Below, piece by piece: positions 56,608 through 64,000 of a stretch of DNA of 64,000 bases. The stretch covers positions 1 to 64,000 of the forward strand of contig CARPYP010000007.1 in NCBI GenBank assembly GCA_949045875.1, read 5' to 3'. The position numbers were made by a program, and so were the translations under genes. The first letter of the stretch is position 1; the number at the start of each line of letters is the position of its first letter. The notes beneath the pieces were generated by a model. The model was not told the DNA's origin, made no database searches, and saw nothing but the letters and a program-made list of their open reading frames with translations. This stretch comes from an uncultured Clostridia bacterium. Lineage in GTDB: Bacteria; Bacillota; Clostridia; TANB77; CAG-508.

Positions 56608-56682
56608 TGGCTGGGGTACTGTGATTCGAACACAGGAATGTCGGAGTCAGAGTCCGATGCCTTACCGCTTGGCGATACCCCA
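56608..56682 (-). tRNA. tRNA-Gln (CTG)
   Basis: Acceptor TGGGGTA/TACCCCA, D arm CGCCAAGCGGTAAGGC, anticodon stem TCGGA/TCCGA with loop CTCTGAC, T arm GTGTTCGAATCAC, discriminator G and encoded CCA. Confidence 0.95.
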
Positions 56683-56815
56683 ATATATTCTTATTTTTTC
56701 TCACGAGCCACTTTACTTACCTACGACTCGCCTTTGGCTCGCTGTATACTTAGACTGTACCTCAGGCTTTGCCTTCGAACAGTCTAAGCAGTTTAGAAAT
56801 ACCCCAATATAAAAT
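56676..56815. repeat. Short direct repeat flanking nested palindromes
   Basis: TACCCCAATATA occurs at the 5' end of tRNA-Gln (56676-56687) and again at about 56803-56814. Between them lies CTTAGACTGT...ACAGTCTAAG, a 10-bp stem enclosing AGGC-TTT-GCCT. The repeat may be an insertion scar. Confidence 0.55.
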
Positions 56816-56819
56816 AATT

Positions 56820-56892
56820 AATAGTGAATAGTGAATGGTTAATAGTTAATATGTTAATTTCATTTATTCACTATTCACTTTCCACTATTATT
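56820..56892 (-). terminator. eno operon terminator
   Basis: A perfect 14-bp stem AGTGAATAGTGAAT (56823-56836) and its complement (56866-56879), then TATTAATTATTTTA on the minus strand. The stem consists of tandem GTGAATA units. Confidence 0.7.
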
Positions 56893-56936
56893 ATTCACTA
56901 GAGTTCATTTTCCCTTACATGTCTTATGTCTCACAT

Positions 56937-58262
<1,326 letters not shown>

Positions 58263-58271
58263 TTATATATA

Positions 58272-59327
58272 TTAAAAATTTAAAAGCTGATTTTTAGCAC
58301 CATTATTTTTTTCTTGTTCAATTATTTGTGATGTAATGGTATTTGTTGTTACATTGTTATTATTTATTGAAAATCTATTTAAAAGTTGGCTTTTTACACC
58401 ATTGTTTTTATTCTGTTCTATAATTTTTGATACTTTTATACTTTCTTTTTCTTTATTATAATTTAATGTTATTTTATTTAAAAGTTGACTCTTTATAATG
58501 TTATTTTCATTATATAATAATGTATTGGCTGTATTGATATTTTCTTTTTGTTCATTTTCATCTTGTATAATAAAGTTTTTTAAAAGTTGATTTTTTATCG
58601 GATTTTGTATTTCTAATATTTTGTTTTTATCTATATGATTGTTATTGTCTTTTTCTATGATATCCTGCATTGCAACTAATTGGCTTTTTGTATTTTTTGA
58701 TTCTAACATTGTTGTTTTCTTTATATAATCATCATGGCTTTCTACACTATCATATATTGTTACTTTATTTTTAGTTACAGGTTTTTCATATATATTTTCT
58801 TCATATATAACTGTATGAGAATTTCTATATTCATAACTTTCAAAATATCTATCTATTATTTCTCTTTCTTTTTTTGTATAGCTTTCAATTGGCATATCTA
58901 GATATTTATATCTCCAAATGATATGTCTGCTATAATTGTCAAATTCTGAGTTTATTAAGTCATCATAATTATACTCTACAAAATATTTAGTGCCTTCTAT
59001 TATTATTGTTAAATTTGACCATAGATTTTGCTCAAAATCTACACAATATTTTTTTAGTTTTTTTATTGATTCATATAATCTTTTTTCTAATTTTGCATAT
59101 TGCTCTTCTTCAAAATCAAATATTTTAGGTATCTGGTATACATTTATCGGATTTTTTTTAAGTATTCCACTTGGAAAATAGTAAAAGAACATTTCTCCAT
59201 TTTGTACTTGATTTCCATCTATTACTGATGCATATAAGCATACTTTTTTATATTTTTCTGGTAACATTACAATTATATTTTTTTGAATTTCTTTATGCAG
59301 ACTTTTTATATCATTTTCAACACTCAT
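58272..59327 (-). CDS. YezG/DUF600-like domain protein with C-terminal 33-aa repeats, 351 aa
   Basis: Residues 1-170 look like the DUF600/YezG fold, known as immunity to LXG-type toxins: IQKNIIVMLPEKYKKVCLYA, GEMFFYYFPS, and LWSNLTIIIEGTKYFVEYNY then SEFDNYSRHIIWRYKYL. From residue 213 the tail is Asn/Lys/Glu-rich with repeats starting at 213, 244, 278, 311 and 344, each opening K-[SN]-Q-L-[LV]. It stands between gpmI and eno, 9 bp after the gpmI stop, with its own AGGAG. No toxin gene is in the window. Role is open: immunity, chaperone-like adaptor, or something else. Confidence 0.65.
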   Translation of the reverse strand: MSVENDIKSLHKEIQKNIIVMLPEKYKKVCLYASVIDGNQVQNGEMFFYYFPSGILKKNPINVYQIPKIFDFEEEQYAKLEKRLYESIKKLKKYCVDFEQNLWSNLTIIIEGTKYFVEYNYDDLINSEFDNYSRHIIWRYKYLDMPIESYTKKEREIIDRYFESYEYRNSHTVIYEENIYEKPVTKNKVTIYDSVESHDDYIKKTTMLESKNTKSQLVAMQDIIEKDNNNHIDKNKILEIQNPIKNQLLKNFIIQDENEQKENINTANTLLYNENNIIKSQLLNKITLNYNKEKESIKVSKIIEQNKNNGVKSQLLNRFSINNNNVTTNTITSQIIEQEKNNGAKNQLLNF

Positions 59328-59336
59328 ATAAAACTC

Positions 59337-60869
59337 CTATTTTATAATAATGCTCTCTCCTGTCATTTCTTTTGGTTTTTCAAGTCCCATTATATCTAAC
59401 ATTGTTGGAGCTAAATCTGCTAGCTTTCCTTCTTTTAAAACTATATTTTCTTTTCCTACTAAAATTAATGGAACTGGGTTTGTTGTATGTGATGTGAATG
59501 GTTCTTTTGTTTCATAGTCTACCATTTGCTCTGAATTTCCATGATCTGCTGTTATTAATAATACTCCTTGTTTTTCTTTTACAACATCAACTATTTTTTG
59601 TACACATTCATCTAATGTTTCAACTGCTTTTATTGCTGCTTCTAAATTTCCTGTATGTCCTACCATATCTGAATTTGCAAAGTTTAATATTATACTATCA
59701 TATTGGTCTTGATTTATTGCTTCGATTACTCTATCTGTTACTTCATATGCACTCATTTCTGGTTGTAAATCATATGTTGCAACTTTTGGAGAATTTACTA
59801 AAATTCTATCTTCTCCTTCATATACTTTTTCTTCTCCACCATTAAAGAAAAATGTTACATGGGCATATTTTTCTGTTTCTGCAATTCTTAATTGCTTATA
59901 TCCTAATTTACTTATATATTCTCCGAATGTATTTTGTAATGCTATTGATTTAAATGCAATATTAACATTTGGTAATGTTTCATCATATTGTGTAAATGTG
60001 ACAAAATATAAATCTAATTTTTTTGTTTCAAATTCTTTAAATTCATTGTCTACTAATGTTCTTGTAATTTGTCTTGCTCTGTCTGGTCTAAAGTTAAAGA
60101 ATATTACAGAGTCATGTTCTCCAATTGTAGCTATTGGTTCTTCATTGTTATTACATATTACTGTAGGCACAACAAATTCGTCAAATATTTCTTTTTGATA
60201 AGATTCTTCAATTGCTGCTATTGGTGATATTGCTTTTGGTCCTACTCCATTTACCATTGCATCATATGCTAATTTTTCTCTATCCCAACGATTATCTCTA
60301 TCCATTGCATAATATCTTCCTGCAATTGTTGCAATTTTTCCGATTTGCTTTTCATCTAATTTTTCTTGAAGTTCTGTTAAGAATCCTTCTCCTGATGCTG
60401 GTGGTGTATCACGTCCATCCATAAAACAATGTATAAATACATCTTCTAATCCTTTTCTTTTTGCATATTCTAGTAAAGCATACAGATGTCTATTATGACT
60501 GTGAACTCCTCCATTTGAGACTAATCCCATTATGTGTAATTTTGAATTATATTTTTTGCAATTTTCAATAGCTTCATTAAATTCTGGTATTGTAAAAAAT
60601 TCTCCATCTTCTATTGATTTTGTTATTCTAGTTAATACTTGATATACTACTCTTCCTGCTCCAATGTTTGTATGTCCTACTTCTGAATTTCCCATTTGTC
60701 CTTCAGGTAGTCCAACTGCTAGTCCACTTGTATGTATTTGTGTTGTTGGACATTCACTCATTAGTTTGTCGATATTAGGTGTTTTTGCCATTTTTATTGC
60801 ATTTCCATCTGATTTTGAATTTATACCAAATCCATCTAATATCATTAGCATTGTTAATTTGTTCTTCAC
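59337..60869 (-). CDS. gpmI: 2,3-bisphosphoglycerate-independent phosphoglycerate mutase, 510 aa
   Basis: Mn-dependent 3-PG to 2-PG mutase of the alkaline-phosphatase superfamily: [10 protein letters not shown], Ser nucleophile in [28 protein letters not shown], and [10 protein letters not shown] near the C-terminus. GTG start with AAAGGGG about 10 nt upstream. Full length. Operon gene between tpiA and the YezG-like orf. Confidence 0.96.
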   Translation of the reverse strand: MKNKLTMLMILDGFGINSKSDGNAIKMAKTPNIDKLMSECPTTQIHTSGLAVGLPEGQMGNSEVGHTNIGAGRVVYQVLTRITKSIEDGEFFTIPEFNEAIENCKKYNSKLHIMGLVSNGGVHSHNRHLYALLEYAKRKGLEDVFIHCFMDGRDTPPASGEGFLTELQEKLDEKQIGKIATIAGRYYAMDRDNRWDREKLAYDAMVNGVGPKAISPIAAIEESYQKEIFDEFVVPTVICNNNEEPIATIGEHDSVIFFNFRPDRARQITRTLVDNEFKEFETKKLDLYFVTFTQYDETLPNVNIAFKSIALQNTFGEYISKLGYKQLRIAETEKYAHVTFFFNGGEEKVYEGEDRILVNSPKVATYDLQPEMSAYEVTDRVIEAINQDQYDSIILNFANSDMVGHTGNLEAAIKAVETLDECVQKIVDVVKEKQGVLLITADHGNSEQMVDYETKEPFTSHTTNPVPLILVGKENIVLKEGKLADLAPTMLDIMGLEKPKEMTGESIIIK

Positions 60870-60898
60870 TTTGAATTTTCCCCTTTCCTGTTTGAACT

Positions 60899-61654
60899 TT
60901 ATTCTTTGTCGAAATTCACTATTTTTGCAAATTCTTCTGGTTTTAAACTTGCTCCGCCTACAAGTCCTCCATCTATGTCAGATGTTGTAAATAGTTCTTT
61001 TGCATTTGTAGACTTTACACTTCCACCGTATTGTATTATAACACATTCTGCTACATCTTTTCCATAGTTTTCCTCAATTTCTTTTCTAATTGTTTTAATA
61101 CTTTCATTTGCATCCTCTGCTGTTGCTGTTTTTCCTGTTCCAATTGCCCAAATTGGTTCATATGCTATAATTGTATTTTTTACATCTTCTGGACTTAAAC
61201 CTTCTAATGCAAGTTTTGTTTGTGTTGTTATTATATTTGCTGTTTTTCCTTCTTCTTTTTCTTTTAATGTTTCACCAACACATACAATTGGTTTTAAACC
61301 TACTGATAATGCTTTTTTTACTTTTTTATTTACAGTTTCATCTGTTTCTGCAAAGTATTGTCTTCTTTCTGAATGCCCTATTATTACATAATCAACATTT
61401 ATACTTTTTAACATTTCTGCTGATATTTCTCCTGTATAAGCACCTGTACTTTCCCAGTGCATATTTTGTGCCCCAATTTTTATGTTAGTTTCTTGAACAT
61501 GTAATAATGCATAAAATAAATCTGTATATGGAACACAAAGTATAGCTTCATTGTTTGTATCTTTTACTAATGGTGCAAATTCATTTATAAAATTTATTGC
61601 TTCATTTGGAAGCATATTCATTTTCCAGTTACCTGCAATTACCTTTTTCCTCAT
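60899..61654 (-). CDS. tpiA: Triosephosphate isomerase, 251 aa
   Basis: TIM barrel: [17 protein letters not shown] with the catalytic His, Glu in [14 protein letters not shown], and [12 protein letters not shown] phosphate loop. ATG 61654 has GGAGG 8 nt upstream; an earlier in-frame start at 61690 has none. Operon gene; stop about 30 bp before gpmI. Confidence 0.97.
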   Translation of the reverse strand: MRKKVIAGNWKMNMLPNEAINFINEFAPLVKDTNNEAILCVPYTDLFYALLHVQETNIKIGAQNMHWESTGAYTGEISAEMLKSINVDYVIIGHSERRQYFAETDETVNKKVKKALSVGLKPIVCVGETLKEKEEGKTANIITTQTKLALEGLSPEDVKNTIIAYEPIWAIGTGKTATAEDANESIKTIRKEIEENYGKDVAECVIIQYGGSVKSTNAKELFTTSDIDGGLVGGASLKPEEFAKIVNFDKE

Positions 61655-61709
61655 AAATTTTTCCTCCTTATTTATATAATCTTTTAACAATTATATTCTA
61701 TTTCTACCT

Positions 61710-61868
61710 AGCTGTTGGAAAATAATTGTTCTCTAACTAGGCGCACGAAGGTAATATTCCATGAGCAACGTGTGGAAAATTCGCAAAGCGAATTTTCCTA
61801 GACTAGTGTACGTTGAATGGAAATCACCTGAGTAGCAACAACGTTAGAGGGCAATTATTTCCCAACCT
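61710..61868. repeat. Family P1 palindromic element, copy E2 (overlapping pgk stop)
   Basis: About 159 bp. Same block order as E1: TTGTT and TAGGC on one side, AACAAC and GGCAA on the other, around stem CTCTAAC (61731-61737) / GTTAGAG (61843-61849). It ends inside pgk and supplies the last codons and the TAA stop (61855-61857). The centre holds an extra perfect 11-bp hairpin with an AAA loop (61774-61798). Confidence 0.8.
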
Positions 61869-63045
61869 CGTCTAGACATTCGATTCCTGGTAATAATTTC
61901 CCCTCCAAATACTCTAATGAAGCTCCTCCACCTGTTGAAATATGAGTCATTTTATCAGCAACACCTGCTTTTTCAACAGCAGCAGCAGAATCTCCTCCAC
62001 CAATAACTGTTACTGCATTTATATTTGCTAATTTGTTAGCTATAGAATTTGTACCAAAAGCGAATTGTTCAAATTCAGAAAGTCCAGCAGGTCCATTCCA
62101 TAATACTGTTGCAGCATTTTCCAATTCTTTTGAATAAAGTTCTACTGTTTCTGGTCCGATATCTAACCCAATCCATCCTTCTGGCATTTCTGTTGTTTTT
62201 ACTACTTTGCTTTCTGTGTCTTTGTCAAATTCTTTTCCTACTTTTGTATCTACTGGTAACATGAATTTAACTCCCTTTTCTTTTGCTTTTTCCATTAAAG
62301 AATTTGCTAATTCTAGTTTATCTTCTTCACAAATTGAATTTCCTACTGAATGTCCTTGTGCTTTAAAAAATGTATATTCCATAGCTCCAACTATCATTAA
62401 TGTATCAACTTTTTCTAGTAGTTTTTCTATAACTTCTATTTTATCTGATACTTTTTTGCCTCCCATTATTGCAACAAAAGTTCTTTTTGGATTATTTAAT
62501 GCTTCTCCTAGGAATTTTAGTTCTTTTTCTATTAAAAATCCTGATACTGCTGGTAAATATGCCGCTACACCTGCTGTGCTTGCATGTGCTCTATGTGCTG
62601 TTCCAAATGCATCATTTACATATATTTCTGCTAAGCTTGCTAGTTCTTTAGAAAATTCTGGGTCATTTTCTTCTTCTCTTTTATCAAATCTAACATTCTC
62701 TAATAGTATAGCTTCTCCTTCTTTTATATTGTTTACTAATTCTTTTGCACTTTCTCCTATTATATCTCCTGCTAATTTTACTTCTTTTCCTAATAATTTT
62801 GATAGTTCTTTTGCTACTGGAGCTAAGGAAAATTCTGGTTTCACCTGTCCTTTTGGTCTTCCTAAGTGTGAACATAAAATAACTTTGGCACTATTGTCTA
62901 ATAAGTATTTTATTGTTTCTAATGCTCCTACTATTCTTCTGTTGTCTGTTATATTTAGGTTTTCATCTTGTGGTACATTGAAATCACATCTTACAAGTAC
63001 TTTTTTTCCTTTTACGTCTATATCTCTAACTGTTTTTTTATTCAT
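61855..63045 (-). CDS. pgk: Phosphoglycerate kinase, 396 aa
   Basis: 1,3-BPG plus ADP to 3-PG plus ATP. Visible: [43 protein letters not shown] and [26 protein letters not shown] at the C-terminus. I use ATG 63045, with AAGGGAGAG about 7 nt before it, rather than the in-frame ATG 63135. Its last codons and stop lie in the P1 element. Confidence 0.97.
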   Translation of the reverse strand: MNKKTVRDIDVKGKKVLVRCDFNVPQDENLNITDNRRIVGALETIKYLLDNSAKVILCSHLGRPKGQVKPEFSLAPVAKELSKLLGKEVKLAGDIIGESAKELVNNIKEGEAILLENVRFDKREEENDPEFSKELASLAEIYVNDAFGTAHRAHASTAGVAAYLPAVSGFLIEKELKFLGEALNNPKRTFVAIMGGKKVSDKIEVIEKLLEKVDTLMIVGAMEYTFFKAQGHSVGNSICEEDKLELANSLMEKAKEKGVKFMLPVDTKVGKEFDKDTESKVVKTTEMPEGWIGLDIGPETVELYSKELENAATVLWNGPAGLSEFEQFAFGTNSIANKLANINAVTVIGGGDSAAAVEKAGVADKMTHISTGGGASLEYLEGKLLPGIECLDEVGK

Positions 63046-63077
63046 TAAAATCTCTCCCTTCAATTTTTTTAATACGA

Positions 63078-63135
63078 AAAGAAAAGAGAAATTAGAAATT
63101 GGAAAGAGAACTATCCCAATTTCCATTTCTCTCAC
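63078..63135 (-). terminator. Hairpin between gap and pgk
   Basis: Arms 63085-63102 and 63116-63132 (AGAGAAATTAGAAATTGG and its near complement), followed on the minus strand by TTTTCTTTTCG. Likely a partial terminator or processing hairpin inside the operon. Confidence 0.6.
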
Positions 63136-63137
63136 TT

Positions 63138-64000
<863 letters not shown>

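Overview
The window comes from a low-G+C Gram-positive genome (Bacillota, most likely a Clostridia-type anaerobe). Evidence: A/T-rich codons throughout, strong GGAGG ribosome binding sites, frequent TTG and GTG starts, class II fructose-bisphosphate aldolase, RelA/SpoT with an RFKD motif, FtsEX, a fused-domain nucleoside kinase and a type 1 BREX gene set. Species cannot be named from the sequence.

Layout. (1) 1-6,800: right end of an integrative mobilizable element: truncated MobV relaxase, cargo (unknown protein, zinc-ribbon protein, DUF1016 nuclease, zinc-finger protein), a two-promoter control region, HTH protein, excisionase and tyrosine integrase. The integrase sits next to tRNA-Phe, with tRNA-Phe debris behind it. 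(2) 6,800-7,200: tRNA-Val, tRNA-Asp and tRNA-Phe behind one strong promoter. (3) 7,300-41,000: housekeeping genes, nearly all on the minus strand: tsaD, site-2 protease, a LysRS-HD fusion, recA, two-component system, dGTPase, pyrG, gmk, rpoZ, xerD, fba, COG0523 GTPase, nucleoside kinase, relA, glyS, a divergent secD/secF pair, ctpA, M23 peptidase, ftsEX, rlmB and lepA. (4) 41,100-45,400: a transglutaminase-like unknown, a frameshifted uvrB with a second, partial uvrB start inside inverted repeats, and a ParE/Phd toxin-antitoxin pair. (5) 45,468-56,264: BREX island brxA-brxB-brxC-pglX-pglZ without brxL, edged by gene fragments. (6) 56,600: tRNA-Gln and palindromic DNA. (7) 56,937-64,000: glycolytic operon gap-pgk-tpiA-gpmI-orf-eno. 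The extra orf is a YezG/DUF600-like domain carrying a 33-residue repeat tail.

The most unusual signals are structural. Two families of intergenic palindromes lie directly 3' of minus-strand genes. In each family the flanking blocks are conserved while the paired arms differ between copies and still pair, which is the pattern expected of a selected hairpin. Other points worth a second look are the LysRS-HD fusion, the immunity-like repeat protein in the glycolysis operon, the BREX set lacking brxL, the uvrB damage and duplication, the facing promoters in the mobile element and the tRNA-Phe debris.

All identifications are by reading translated sequence and motifs. No database search, folding program or composition calculation was run.
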